Shown: positions 17,724 to 26,870, numbered from the stretch's first letter. The stretch: DNA of 64,000 bases from Beijerinckiaceae bacterium (GCA_019745195.1 JAIETL010000038.1:1-64000); one strand, 5' to 3'. Made by a program: numbers and translations. Notes: generated by a model not told the origin, from the sequence alone.

Positions 17724-19025
17724 ATGATGGTTGGTGGGGATGGGGCGGCTCGCGATAGTCGGGTCCTGCTCCTGCAGGGTCCGCCTTCGGCTTTCTGGGG
17801 AGAGCTCGGCGACGGCTTCGTTGCGGCCGGCGCGCAGCTTCACAAGGTCAATCTCTGTCTGGGCGACCGCCTCTATTGGGGCCGCCGACCTGCTATCGCA
17901 TTCAAGGGCCGCCGGTCAGACTGGCCAGCCTTCATCGAAAAGCTGATCGTCGAGCGGGGGATCACCGATCTGCTCTACTATAGCGACCGGATGCCCTATC
18001 ACGCGCAAGCGGCCGAGATCGCCCAGCGCCATGGCGTCCGCAGCCACGCCGTCGAGTTCGGCTATCTGCGCCCGGGCTGGATCACCCTGGAACGGGGTGG
18101 CATGGGGGCGTGGTCACATTTTCCCAATGATCCCGCGATTGTCCGGGCCGCCGCGACGGTCGCGCCCACGGTCGAGGAGGTGCGCCGTTATGCGCATGCC
18201 TTCGGCGTCGAAGCGTTCAACGAGGTCGTCTTCAATCTGGTCACCAGCTTCGACCGGCTGGTCTATCCCCATTACGACCCCGACCGGTTCTACGCCCCGC
18301 TCGTCGAATACTTGAGCTCGTTCCTGCGGACCGCACGCCGTTATCGGCAGCGGCCGACGGTGGGAGAGGTGACGGGCCAGGCGGCGGACGGGGCTTGGCC
18401 TTATGCCCTTTATGCGCTTCAGCTCCAGAGCGATTGGCAGATCCGTGCCAACTCGCCCTATCGCGACCAGCGCGAAGCACTGGACTGCGTCATCGGCTCG
18501 ATGAGCCGGCATGCGGAGCCGGCGATGCGCCTCATCGTCAAACTGCACCCGATGGATACGGGCATGATCGATTGGGCGCGCGAGACGGCGGCCATCGCCC
18601 GGCGTCATGGCGTCTCCGAGCGGGTCCTGTTCATCGATGGCGGCGATCTCGACAGATTGATGGCCGATGCGGCCCTGGTCGTCGTAATCAACTCGACCGT
18701 GGGCCTTCATGCCCTCAGGGCCGGCCGCCCGACGAAAGCCCTGGGCATCGCGGTCTACGACATGCCGGGCCTGACCGAGCAACGCGACCTGGATGCGATC
18801 TGGGCGGCCCCCTCGGCTCCCGATCCGGATCTCACGCAGGCGCTGGTGCGGCTTCTCGCGGCGGCGATCCAGGTGCGTGGGTCGTTCTATGCCGAAGGGG
18901 GACGCAAACCCGCGATCGATGAAATCGTCAGGCGGGTCGTGGAAGAGCGCGTCAACCAGCCCGGAGCTTTCGTGACGCCGCCGCCGCGTCTCGAAGGTGC
19001 CCGCGCGCGTGGGGTTCTAGGCTGA
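17724..19025 (+). CDS. Capsule polysaccharide biosynthesis protein, KpsS/LipB/RkpJ-like
   Basis: The 433-residue protein, 5 bases after the alpha-oxoamine synthase gene, matches the KpsS/LipB family (Capsule_synth). Typical blocks are YSDRMPYHAQAAEIAQ, EFGYLRPGWITLERGG, LQLQSDWQIRANSPY, LIVKLHPMDTGMIDWAR and VINSTVGLHALRAGRP followed by LGIAVYDMPGLTEQ. KpsS-type enzymes are beta-Kdo transferases that start the Kdo linker on the lipid terminus of group 2 capsules. This places the PKS, oxoamine synthase and SDR in the route to the lipid on which capsule is attached. The equivalent rhizobial gene is rkpJ. The end overlaps the convergent acyltransferase gene by 9 bases. Confidence 0.88.
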   Translation: MMVGGDGAARDSRVLLLQGPPSAFWGELGDGFVAAGAQLHKVNLCLGDRLYWGRRPAIAFKGRRSDWPAFIEKLIVERGITDLLYYSDRMPYHAQAAEIAQRHGVRSHAVEFGYLRPGWITLERGGMGAWSHFPNDPAIVRAAATVAPTVEEVRRYAHAFGVEAFNEVVFNLVTSFDRLVYPHYDPDRFYAPLVEYLSSFLRTARRYRQRPTVGEVTGQAADGAWPYALYALQLQSDWQIRANSPYRDQREALDCVIGSMSRHAEPAMRLIVKLHPMDTGMIDWARETAAIARRHGVSERVLFIDGGDLDRLMADAALVVVINSTVGLHALRAGRPTKALGIAVYDMPGLTEQRDLDAIWAAPSAPDPDLTQALVRLLAAAIQVRGSFYAEGGRKPAIDEIVRRVVEERVNQPGAFVTPPPRLEGARARGVLG

Positions 19026-19940
19026 ACTTCGCGGCTCGGCGTTGTTGTCGAGGAAATACCATTGATCGAGATTGGTGAGAATCAACGGCTCGATGATCGC
19101 ATTGAGAAAGGCGACATCCGCGAGGGCGCGCGTTTCCACCGTCGATGCAGCGGGAGGTAGATCGAAATAATCGGTCGCGTCGATCAGGAACCGGCTCTTA
19201 TGCAGCCGGCGGCAATTGACCACGACGAGGCGGCAATTCGCCTTGCGTGCGAGCCAGGCTGCGGTCGCGAGGTTGCCGCTGCCATGGGGCCGGCGGCCGA
19301 AAAGCGGCGCCATCGAGACGCCGTTTCGCGCCTCGTCGCAGAAGATCGAGACGGTGCCGCCGTTCTGTAGTTCGCGGCGCGCATCGAGCAGGCCGCGTGC
19401 ATCGGCGCTCAGCATCTGGATGCCGAGTTGTTTGCGGACCTTCGTGGCGATGACGCGCTGGGCCCAGGTCTCGGGCGGGATCGCAAAATCGGCGACCGAA
19501 AGCCCGCGGGCGTGGAGGGCCGCAGCGCAAACCTCCCAGTTGCCGGTATGCAGGAGAATGGCGACGGTCGGCGCTTGCGTGACGATGGCGGCGCCGCGCT
19601 CGAACCGCTCGGTTACGCTGATGCGGCCTGCGTCGTGCAGCCGGGGCAGCACGGCGAACTCGGCCATCAAGCGGCCGACATTGTCGAGAAAGCCATGAAT
19701 GGCCTTGTCGATCACCGCCGGCTCCGCATCGGGCCATCGGAGCATCAGGTTCCTGCGGGCGCCCTTTATGATCCAAGGTCGGTTGCGCGGCACGCTCCAG
19801 CGCACGAAGGCGCTGCCAATATCCGAAACGAGGTCGATCGGAGCATAGCGCAGCGTATGGTAGAGCGCATAATAAGCCGCGTCCTGCAGGCGCGAGCGAA
19901 GCGTATGCTTCGGCGGGTTTGCCAGCAGCGGGTCGCTCAT
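19017..19940 (-). CDS. LpxL/HtrB-like lysophospholipid acyltransferase
   Basis: The start is taken at the ATG at 19940 because it overlaps the P450 stop codon (ATGA). The result is a 307-residue protein. It carries the acyltransferase motif H-x4-E in LLHTGNWEV and the SIFCDEARNGV segment typical of the lipid A late acyltransferase family (LpxL/LpxM). An early hydrophobic stretch suggests peripheral membrane association. Lipid A secondary acyltransferases use acyl-ACP. In this locus the more likely acceptor is the amine or hydroxyl of the unusual lipid made by the plus-strand genes, but lipid A itself cannot be excluded. Third gene of the minus-strand triad methyltransferase, P450, acyltransferase. 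Confidence 0.82.
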   Translation of the reverse strand: MSDPLLANPPKHTLRSRLQDAAYYALYHTLRYAPIDLVSDIGSAFVRWSVPRNRPWIIKGARRNLMLRWPDAEPAVIDKAIHGFLDNVGRLMAEFAVLPRLHDAGRISVTERFERGAAIVTQAPTVAILLHTGNWEVCAAALHARGLSVADFAIPPETWAQRVIATKVRKQLGIQMLSADARGLLDARRELQNGGTVSIFCDEARNGVSMAPLFGRRPHGSGNLATAAWLARKANCRLVVVNCRRLHKSRFLIDATDYFDLPPAASTVETRALADVAFLNAIIEPLILTNLDQWYFLDNNAEPRSSA

Positions 19941-21343
19941 CGTGCTTCCACACGGGCGACGAGCCCGTTCTTGGGACGGAGCGTCAGGCGACAGACGGGT
20001 TCGACCGGTCCTTCCGCGACGGGCCTGACCCGGAAACGCTGCGCGAGCGTGGCGAGGCACAGGATCGCTTCGGTCAATCCGAAGGCGAGGCCGGCACAGA
20101 TTCGCGGGCCGACGGCAAAGGGCACGTAGCTATAGGGCTTCGGCCGCGCTTCACCGAGGAAGCGGTTCGGCATGAAGTGGCGAGGCTTGTCCCAGAGATC
20201 CTCGGCACGGTGCAGCAGCCAGGGAATGACCAGGACGAGCGCGCCCTTCTCGATGTCGAGATTCCCCAGTCGGTCAGTCTGGCTCGCCTGCCGTGAAAGG
20301 ATCGGGACGGGAGGATAGAGCCTCAGCGTCTCTTCGATGACGGCGCGTGCATAGGGCAGGTTCGCCACATCCGACACTTGGGGGGGCCGGCCGCCAAGCA
20401 CATCGTCGAGTTCTCGATGCAGTGCGCCTTCCGCCCATGGCGCATTGGCCAGACAATACCAGCACCAGGTCAGGAGCGACGCGGTCGTTTCGTGTCCTGC
20501 CATGAAGATCGTGGCGGCTTCGTTGCGCAGAGCTTCCACATCGAGGCCCAGTTCCGGGCTCTTCGCACGGCGCTTGACGAGGAGCTGGAGCATCGAATCG
20601 TCGTCGCCATCGCCCTGAAGATGGCGGTTGACGACCTCGTCGATGACCTTCTGGACCCGCTCCGCGCCTTGCCGGAGTCCGCGGGAGCGCCGGATCGCCC
20701 AACCTTCGTCCGAGCCGAGGAAATAGCCGAGATTGAAGCTGTCGACATGCTTCTGGTATTCGGTGAAACCTGAGATTACCTGGTTCGCGGCCTTCGCGCC
20801 GAGTTGGCTGCCGAAGACGGTGCGGGCGATGATCTCGGCCGTAAGCTCCGCCATCTCGGCAAGCATATCGACGGAATCGCCAAGCTCCCGCGCAGCCCAG
20901 CGCGCGGCGAGCGCACCGGCGACGTCTTCCATCGTCGGAGCGAAGGCAGGTAGGCGGTTCTTGTGGACGATATCGGCCACGAGCGGACGCCGCCTTTGCC
21001 AGGTTTTGCCGTCGCTGATGAACAAGCCGTCACCAAGCAGATATTCCAAAGCACGCCGCATCTGCGGGCTCTTGCGCTCGTAGATGGCGTTATGGGTCAC
21101 CATCACATGCTTGACTGCCACGGGAGCGTTCACGACCACGATCTGGCGGTTAAGCATGCGGAAGCTGTCGACGCCCGAGCGGTAATGCTGTGCCATCCAG
21201 TCGCCGATCAGATTCCGGCGCGCGCCGATCGCCATGCCCAGGAGCCCGAGCGGCTTCTGGCGCGGCAAGGGATGAGCCGGCACGAAATGGCTCTCGCCCC
21301 GTTCCTCGATGATCGGCTGAGGCTTGTAGAACAGGCTCAGCAT
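19937..21343 (-). CDS. Cytochrome P450
   Basis: The 468-residue protein has all diagnostic P450 motifs. They are the I-helix oxygen-activation site AGHETTA, the K-helix ExxR in EETLRLYPPVP, the PERF-like MPNRF, and the heme-binding loop PFAVGPRICAG with the axial thiolate at Cys416. Length and the AGHETTA/RLYPP motifs resemble the bacterial CYP4/CYP102-like group that hydroxylates long-chain acyl substrates. No redox partner is fused or adjacent. It begins 16 bases after the methyltransferase gene and overlaps the acyltransferase start, so the three form one operon. A role in hydroxylating the long-chain lipid made by the convergent PKS cluster is inferred from context only. Confidence 0.9.
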   Translation of the reverse strand: MLSLFYKPQPIIEERGESHFVPAHPLPRQKPLGLLGMAIGARRNLIGDWMAQHYRSGVDSFRMLNRQIVVVNAPVAVKHVMVTHNAIYERKSPQMRRALEYLLGDGLFISDGKTWQRRRPLVADIVHKNRLPAFAPTMEDVAGALAARWAARELGDSVDMLAEMAELTAEIIARTVFGSQLGAKAANQVISGFTEYQKHVDSFNLGYFLGSDEGWAIRRSRGLRQGAERVQKVIDEVVNRHLQGDGDDDSMLQLLVKRRAKSPELGLDVEALRNEAATIFMAGHETTASLLTWCWYCLANAPWAEGALHRELDDVLGGRPPQVSDVANLPYARAVIEETLRLYPPVPILSRQASQTDRLGNLDIEKGALVLVIPWLLHRAEDLWDKPRHFMPNRFLGEARPKPYSYVPFAVGPRICAGLAFGLTEAILCLATLAQRFRVRPVAEGPVEPVCRLTLRPKNGLVARVEAR

Positions 21344-21359
21344 GGCCGACGGTCTTGGA

Positions 21360-23045
21360 TCATGGGCGTTCGAGGACGATCAGGTCCTGGAAAGCATGAA
21401 TCGCGCCGGGCACGAAGCCGACGACCTTGAAGCGACGGCCGAATATCGCTTCGGCGCCCTGCTGGGACGCGAATGTCGTACCGTAGCGGTAATTCGCCCG
21501 CGTCAGGTGCGTGTACTGCTCGGCAAAATGAAATCCGTCGTTCGCCAGCTCGCCGCGCGCTTGTTCGAGGCGCTCGGGAGAGATCCCGATCAAGCGGCCG
21601 ACTTCCGCGTCGGACAAGGCCAGATTGAGAGCTTGATCGCCATGCAGTGTCAGGAACAGCAATGCTCCCGGCCGGGTCAGCCGATACAACTCGTCGACGT
21701 AAAACTCGGTCGTCTCACGATCGATATGGGTGAATACGGAAATGCTGACGACGCCGTCGAAGGTCGCGGGCTCAAAGGGCAGGGGGGCCGCCGGTTCGGT
21801 TAGAACGGTCTCGACCCAAGGCAAGTGACCGGCCACCCAGCGGAGATTCGGTTCGTCGATGTCGGCACCGACATAGCGGCCGGAAAATCCCTTATAATAG
21901 CGGGCAACGCGACCGACCCCGACACCGAAGTCTAGGATCGAGGTGAATTCGCCAAGGGGCTTCGGGCTGGCCGCCGAGAGCGCGGTCAGGATGTCAGCAC
22001 CGTGCTGTGCGAAGTCTCGGTCCTGCTGTAGGCCCGTCGTGTGATACATGAGATCTGTCGGCGGAAAGGGAGCAGCGTGGTCGGCTGCGCGAGCGCTCGT
22101 CAATGCTAGTCCGAGGTTAAACCCGACCCACTCCGGCAGGTTGCCGGATATACCTGCCGTCGCTGCATCGGGAAGCTGCGCGAGTTCCGTGCCCAGGGCC
22201 TGACGGATGCGGTCCGCGGCTGGACGGTGAGGGCGTGCGATGCTGATGAAGTCGGTCGCGACGGCGTCTCCGCTCTCGATCAGCATCTGCTCTACTCGAT
22301 AGAGGGCACGAAGAATGTCGCATCCTTCCGCATCGCCGGCCATTTCCTGCGAGATTGCGCCGCTGGCGAGGAGTGGGCCAAGTATTCCCCCTCCGATACC
22401 GCGTTCAGAGATGATCTCGAAGTCAGCGCGAAGCAGGCTGTCGATCCAATCCGCGGCGTCAACTCTGTTGTGCGTGAGGCTTATCGTCTGCAGTGCTTCG
22501 TTTGTACGCCAGCGACGAGGCACATGTTGCAAAATCATCTCGGACAATCGCTGCGCGTGCCCCGATGGCGCGACCGCGGCCCGCGAACTGAGCCACAGAA
22601 ATCCTGATGCATCCAATGAACTTGCCACACGCCGCAATAGCGCATCAGCGTGCGGCGTAACTTCGGAGAAGCTGAGGAACGCCGCGTCATATCGAATTGT
22701 TGCCGGCCCGCCAGATTCCAGTCCTGCCATCCAGAAGCTGTCGTTCTCCAGTGAGCGGATCGTCGCTTCGGCTTCGGGGGCAATGGCGGCAATAGCCGTC
22801 TGGATTTCATCAGTCTCGGCCGCAGTATCAGCAATGACGAGATAGCGGCGAGACTGGGCCGCCTCAGCGGCGATTAGCCAGATAGGATGTATCTGAGGCG
22901 AGCCCGTGAGAGCTTCGTTGATGGCCGCTCGTAAGGGGGGGAGATCGCTCCATCTAACCGGCTTAGGCGCTGCGGTGGTTCGATTGATCGGTTGAGACGC
23001 CCGCACGGACAGGAGCACTTCCTTTGCCCGTGCGACCCAATTCAT
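21360..23045 (-). CDS. SAM-dependent methyltransferase with an extra N-terminal domain
   Basis: The ATG at 23045 is preferred to the GTG at 23051 because GGGAG lies 5 bases before it. This gives 561 residues. The C-terminal half (about 370-500) is a class I methyltransferase with motif I ILDFGVGVGRVARYY, the acidic residue at the next strand (YVGADID) and FDGVVSISVFTHI. The N-terminal 300 residues also have a Rossmann-like rhythm (YLVIADTAAETDE, IRYDAAFLSFSEV) but no glycine-rich SAM motif, so it may be a degenerate second methyltransferase domain. First gene of the triad with P450 and acyltransferase. The target is unknown. Sugar O-methylation of the capsule or lipid methylation are both possible. 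Confidence 0.75.
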   Translation of the reverse strand: MNWVARAKEVLLSVRASQPINRTTAAPKPVRWSDLPPLRAAINEALTGSPQIHPIWLIAAEAAQSRRYLVIADTAAETDEIQTAIAAIAPEAEATIRSLENDSFWMAGLESGGPATIRYDAAFLSFSEVTPHADALLRRVASSLDASGFLWLSSRAAVAPSGHAQRLSEMILQHVPRRWRTNEALQTISLTHNRVDAADWIDSLLRADFEIISERGIGGGILGPLLASGAISQEMAGDAEGCDILRALYRVEQMLIESGDAVATDFISIARPHRPAADRIRQALGTELAQLPDAATAGISGNLPEWVGFNLGLALTSARAADHAAPFPPTDLMYHTTGLQQDRDFAQHGADILTALSAASPKPLGEFTSILDFGVGVGRVARYYKGFSGRYVGADIDEPNLRWVAGHLPWVETVLTEPAAPLPFEPATFDGVVSISVFTHIDRETTEFYVDELYRLTRPGALLFLTLHGDQALNLALSDAEVGRLIGISPERLEQARGELANDGFHFAEQYTHLTRANYRYGTTFASQQGAEAIFGRRFKVVGFVPGAIHAFQDLIVLERP

Positions 23046-23051
23046 AATCAC

Positions 23052-23321
23052 TCCCTCGATCGGCTGCCTGCATAGCTATTAGGAGGCATGGCGGCAAGCA
23101 AGTCGTGCAACGTTTTAGTGGATTCTAACGCCTTAATGCCGACGCCTGATACGTCGACCAGAATTGCCGATCAGGACACTTGCGAACTTCTCTCCGCCGC
23201 AGGGTGCAACTCGGGCTACACCGATGACCGGCCGTGACATCGCGGATCGAAACATCGAACTCGACAAGACGACCGCCGAGATTGACGAGAAATTCGGCGA
23301 CAACGCAGCGATGCGGGCCTC
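23052..23321. other. Intergenic region between methyltransferase and LysR genes
   Basis: About 270 bases that should contain the promoter of the methyltransferase-P450-acyltransferase operon (minus strand). An open frame on the plus strand begins at 23164 and its first ~50 codons look protein-like (ELDKTTAEIDEKFGDN), but it then runs antisense into the LysR gene. No promoter or terminator is convincing. Confidence 0.3.
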
Positions 23322-24296
23322 CTATGCGATGTCTGCAAGCATTGGCGGGACTTCCCTTGCCGGAACGAACTCATCCCGGAAGCACGGCCAACGCCGCGTA
23401 TCGAATAGCCCCTTCAACCAAGCGATAGCAGTGGCCACTGCGGGCCGCTCGCGTGCATCCGACCTGTAGGTCAACCAGATATCCCGATGCTTCGTCAGGG
23501 CCAGGTTCAGCGGCACCACCTTGTTTCCGAACGCGATCGAATAATTCGGCAGCGCTCCGATGCCGATGCCGGCTTCGATCGCCCGGATCGCGCCGCAACT
23601 CCCCAAGACTCTCGCAGCCACCTGCTCGTTGCGGAGCGCTCCCAGGACGTTGGCGACATGACCTTCCTCCACATGGCCGTCGAGTTGCTCGACGAAGCGA
23701 TGTCGCCTGAGTTCGGCGACGTCGGCGGGGCATCCGTGCAGGTCCAGATAGGCTTGGGCGGCGAACAACTCGAAATGCATGCGGCCCAGCTTTAGCGCGA
23801 CCAGATCCGGCGCGGTGGGCGGTGTCATCTGGATCCCGAGATCGCTGTCGAACCTCAAGATGTCGGCGACGCCGTTGGCGATGCGGAAATCCAGGCCGAT
23901 GGTGGGGTTCGCTTTGTGAAAGGCCGCTGCGTTCGGGATGAGCCAGTTGACGCCAAGCCCTTGCGTCACGGTAATTGAAACGAAAGCGCGGTCCCCACGA
24001 GCTTCCGACGCGAGCTGATCGAGCCCGTGCACGGGAGCCGCCATCTGATTGATCAAAGCCAGTGCCCTTTGACCGAACAGGGTCGGAGAGACGCCTTCTG
24101 GCAAGCGGTTGAGCAATCTGGCCCCGAGTTGTTGCTCCAGTTCGCCGATGCGTCTGAACAGGGTCGACGCCCCGGACCCCGCCCTTGCAGCAGCTCGTCT
24201 GATACTGCGTTCCTCGGCAACCAGCGCAAAAAGCCGCAAGTCGTCCCAGCTCATTCGGTCGAATCGCGATGATCTGGTGAATTTGCCGTTAGCCAT
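23322..24296 (-). CDS. LysR-family transcriptional regulator
   Basis: A LysR-type regulator of about 324 residues. The winged helix-turn-helix is near the N-terminus (WDDLRLFALVAEERSIRRAA, then GELEQQLGARLLNR), and the substrate-binding domain follows (VTQGLGVNWLIPNAAAFHKA, GIGIGALPNYSIAFG). Starts are possible at 24317, at the ATG at 24296 (used here) or at the ATG at 24254 just before the HTH. No divergently transcribed metabolic gene is present, so its target is unclear. It marks the boundary between the capsule locus and the mobile island. Its effector cannot be predicted. Confidence 0.85.
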   Translation of the reverse strand: MANGKFTRSSRFDRMSWDDLRLFALVAEERSIRRAAARAGSGASTLFRRIGELEQQLGARLLNRLPEGVSPTLFGQRALALINQMAAPVHGLDQLASEARGDRAFVSITVTQGLGVNWLIPNAAAFHKANPTIGLDFRIANGVADILRFDSDLGIQMTPPTAPDLVALKLGRMHFELFAAQAYLDLHGCPADVAELRRHRFVEQLDGHVEEGHVANVLGALRNEQVAARVLGSCGAIRAIEAGIGIGALPNYSIAFGNKVVPLNLALTKHRDIWLTYRSDARERPAVATAIAWLKGLFDTRRWPCFRDEFVPAREVPPMLADIA

Positions 24297-24404
24297 GAGT
24301 TTGCCCCAATGGCGCACGGAATAGAACGCCTCGCGTCCATAGTGGAACGCAAACGTTAATCGACCTTACGCAGCATCCTCTGCGTAATCGCAGCGGTCGA
24401 GACG

Positions 24405-24902
24405 GTGATGTCGACAACGGCGTCCTCCGATCCAGGAAGTTCAGGGGATGTCATGCGCTCAAAAAGGATCCGGCGACCCTCACCGACAAGTCGAACGGCC
24501 AACGCGACGCGCATCGCGATTCCGGGCTGGTTGAACTGGGAGCAAAAGCAGCTGAACGACGCGCTGGCCATGGCGGCAGCTCGGGAAGCGGGCCGCGCTG
24601 CCCAGGTTGCTGCTTTGGAGGCGGCGTTGAGGTCATGTGACCCCGATCACCAACTGCTCCAGGCGACGGACTCCCTCAATATCGACGGGACTTCCGAGCT
24701 TCGCTGGCACGCGATCTACGACGAGCCTCACGACGCGATCGCGGTCCTACATGGGATAGAACTCCTGCGAAGCCCCGCGTACCGGGCCGGAAACGTTGCA
24801 GTTGGCGTCGCGGCCGAACAGCTCGGCGGTGGTCAGTGTGCGTCAAGGCATTCGATCTGGTCCGCCTTCGGCCGACGAAGGGCTCTGTCCCCAAACAATT
24901 AG
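24405..24902 (+). CDS. Hypothetical protein, possibly truncated
   Basis: An open frame of 165 codons. The middle part (about residues 38-120) is protein-like, with IPGWLNWEQKQLNDALAMAA and a helical alanine-rich stretch followed by IYDEPHDAIAVLHGIELLRS. The first 30 and last 25 codons look random (for example SRHSIWSAFGRRRAL), which suggests either a wrong start or a gene broken at its 3' end. No family is recognised. It sits between the LysR gene and the first clear island gene, so it could be debris at the island's left side. Confidence 0.35.
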   Translation: MMSTTASSDPGSSGDVMRSKRIRRPSPTSRTANATRIAIPGWLNWEQKQLNDALAMAAAREAGRAAQVAALEAALRSCDPDHQLLQATDSLNIDGTSELRWHAIYDEPHDAIAVLHGIELLRSPAYRAGNVAVGVAAEQLGGGQCASRHSIWSAFGRRRALSPNN

Positions 24903-25031
24903 ATTCGGCCCGAAATGCCGTGGCCAGACCGTTCCGTGCCGCAGCCCATCTTTTCAAAAGCCGGGAAACAGCGCGGTCTCTCCAGTGCCTGATCGGGCAC
25001 TCCCCATCCCGTATCCGAGTTAGCGAGTACC

Positions 25032-26351
25032 ATGCCCAAGCTCACCAAAACCCATGCCTCGCGTCCCGATCCTGCCATGCCGGCAACCGGCACCGCCTCG
25101 CCACCCCTCAATGTGCCTGGCCCAGGCTTTTCAGCTCCCAAACCTTATCGCGCTCTTCAAGGATCCGCTTTGCCGATGCGAGAGTTTCTGTTCGGACCCG
25201 CCTATCAGCGCCACCAGGTCACGTTGACGATCGCCGCGGGCGGTACCGGCAAGACCTCGTTGTGCATTGCCGAAGCCGTGGCGATGGCGTCGGGTTCCTC
25301 GTTCATCGAGAAGTCCCATCGGCCGCTACGGGTCTGGATCTATAATGGCGAGGAGCCGCTCGACGAAATCGACCGCCGGATCAAGGCCGCAGCCATGGCC
25401 CAGAAACTGGACCATGAGGCGCTGAAGGAGCGGCTTTTCGTGAACTCGGGGCGCAGCGCCAACCGCATCAACCTCTCCAGCGGGGCAGACAAGGCGCGGC
25501 TGGAAGTCAACGAGCCCCTGGTCCGGAGTCTCATCGACAGCATCGCCGGCCAGATCGACGTCGTTATCGTCGATCCCTTCATCTCGACCCATTCGGTCTC
25601 GGAGAATGACAACACCGGTATCGACATGATGGTGAAGGCCTGGGCGCGGATCGCCGAGCAGGGCAAGTGTGCCGTCCACCTCGTACATCATGCCTCCAAA
25701 GGCGGCAGCAGCGACAGTGCCGACGCGAGCCGAGGGGCGAGCTCGCTCGCCGCGGCGGCACGGCATGTCCGAAATCTCTCACAGCTGGGGCCGAAGGACA
25801 CGGAGCGGCTCGGCGTCAGGGACGGCAGCCTCCAGCGCTACGTGACGATCAGGGCGACCAAGCAGAATAATTCGGGCGAGAGCGCTGCCAGCTACATCAG
25901 GCTTTCCTCGGTTGCCATCGGCAACGATCCCAACCCGGACAATCCCGGCGATATCGTCGGTGTGGTCGAATCGTTCGCGCCGACGATTGATCAGTATGAG
26001 CTCGATGATATCGTCTCCGCCGCGCTGGACGCACTCGACAGCCTGGAGACGCGGGACGTCTACAGTTCCAATTCCCCTGACTGGTTCGGTTACGCCATAG
26101 CGGAGGTCCTTGGAGCAGACGGCAAGACCCACAGGCAAGACATCGAAAGCGTGATCGACCTGATGCTGCGCAGTCGCGTCATCGAGACCTACAACAGGCC
26201 GGGAAAGAACGGACGTAAGCGCGACTGTCTCAGAACCGTGGGGAGCTATCCTACCACGACGAGCATGACGGCAAGTTCGCCAGCTCCGGCTTCCTTGCCG
26301 TCCCCCGAGGAGAACAAGGAAGCCGACTCGGAGGCATCCTTGTCCGCCTGA
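25032..26351 (+). CDS. RepA-like AAA ATPase (plasmid/island replication or mobilization helicase type)
   Basis: A 439-residue protein with a RecA-fold ATPase domain at about residues 50-260. The Walker A motif is IAAGGTGKTS. RVWIYNGEEPLDEIDRR and the Walker B strand VDVVIVDPF-like segment IDVVIVDPFISTHSV follow, then VHLVHHASKGG. This combination is characteristic of the AAA_25/RSF1010 RepA group, hexameric helicases or replication ATPases carried on plasmids and integrated elements. A variable C-terminal tail with a winged-helix-like part (about 330-400) follows. It is transcribed alone. The next 1 kb has no gene but many short repeats. It suggests that the island can replicate or process DNA after excision. 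Confidence 0.8.
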   Translation: MPKLTKTHASRPDPAMPATGTASPPLNVPGPGFSAPKPYRALQGSALPMREFLFGPAYQRHQVTLTIAAGGTGKTSLCIAEAVAMASGSSFIEKSHRPLRVWIYNGEEPLDEIDRRIKAAAMAQKLDHEALKERLFVNSGRSANRINLSSGADKARLEVNEPLVRSLIDSIAGQIDVVIVDPFISTHSVSENDNTGIDMMVKAWARIAEQGKCAVHLVHHASKGGSSDSADASRGASSLAAAARHVRNLSQLGPKDTERLGVRDGSLQRYVTIRATKQNNSGESAASYIRLSSVAIGNDPNPDNPGDIVGVVESFAPTIDQYELDDIVSAALDALDSLETRDVYSSNSPDWFGYAIAEVLGADGKTHRQDIESVIDLMLRSRVIETYNRPGKNGRKRDCLRTVGSYPTTTSMTASSPAPASLPSPEENKEADSEASLSA

Positions 26352-26712
26352 GCCGACATTTGCGTCAGCCGCCCTGCCGATGAAAGTAGGGCGGAGTACT
26401 GCTCATCTGCGGGATCTGCATCCGGGGCGTGGGACGCTACGCCACCAAACGAGCGGCGCTTTCTGCGGCGCATGCTTCCAGGCGTGTCGCGACCGGTAAA
26501 CGTAGAGATGCGCCGGATTCGCTGTCGGCCTCAGATCATGAAGATGATCCGGGGTCGGTCGTGGGAGCCTGAGCGCCAGACTGCGCCGGTCCGACCTCAG
26601 CGTCGCGATGAGGCCGCATCCTTCCCTCGCGCCTCTCCTGCTGGGTTCTTCTCCAGGATGGCTCGGCGGAAGCGCGAGCCATCTGTTTGTTCAAGCAATT
26701 CCAGGGACCACA

Positions 26713-26764
26713 CGCTCACCACCACCCCTTCCCCCCCTTTAAGGGGAAGGGGTGGTGGTGAGCG
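26713..26764. repeat. Perfect 22-bp inverted repeat
   Basis: The left arm is 26713-26734 (begins CGCTCACCACC, ends CTTCCCC), with an 8-base spacer CCCTTTAA at 26735-26742. The right arm at 26743-26764 is the exact reverse complement. It can form a very stable hairpin on either strand. Confidence 0.85.
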
Positions 26765-26825
26765 CTGGTACGATGGCTGGGCCGTCCCGCCAGAGCTCTC
26801 TTTTCGCGAGCTCGCTTGCATCAAG

Positions 26826-26870
26826 CCCCACCACCACCCCCTTCCCCTTAAACGGGGGAAGGGGGTGGTT
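26826..26870. repeat. Second, imperfect GC-rich inverted repeat of the same family
   Basis: The arms run CCCCACCACCACCCCC...CCCC and GGGG...GGGGGTGGTTGGGG around a TTAAAC centre. The arms resemble those of the palindrome 110 bases upstream, so both belong to one interspersed-palindrome family. Confidence 0.65.

Noticed and set aside
23164..23469. 101-codon plus-strand frame beside the LysR gene
   Set aside because: Its second half is antisense to the LysR coding region, and no family or good ribosome site is seen; kept only as a remark in the intergenic entry.
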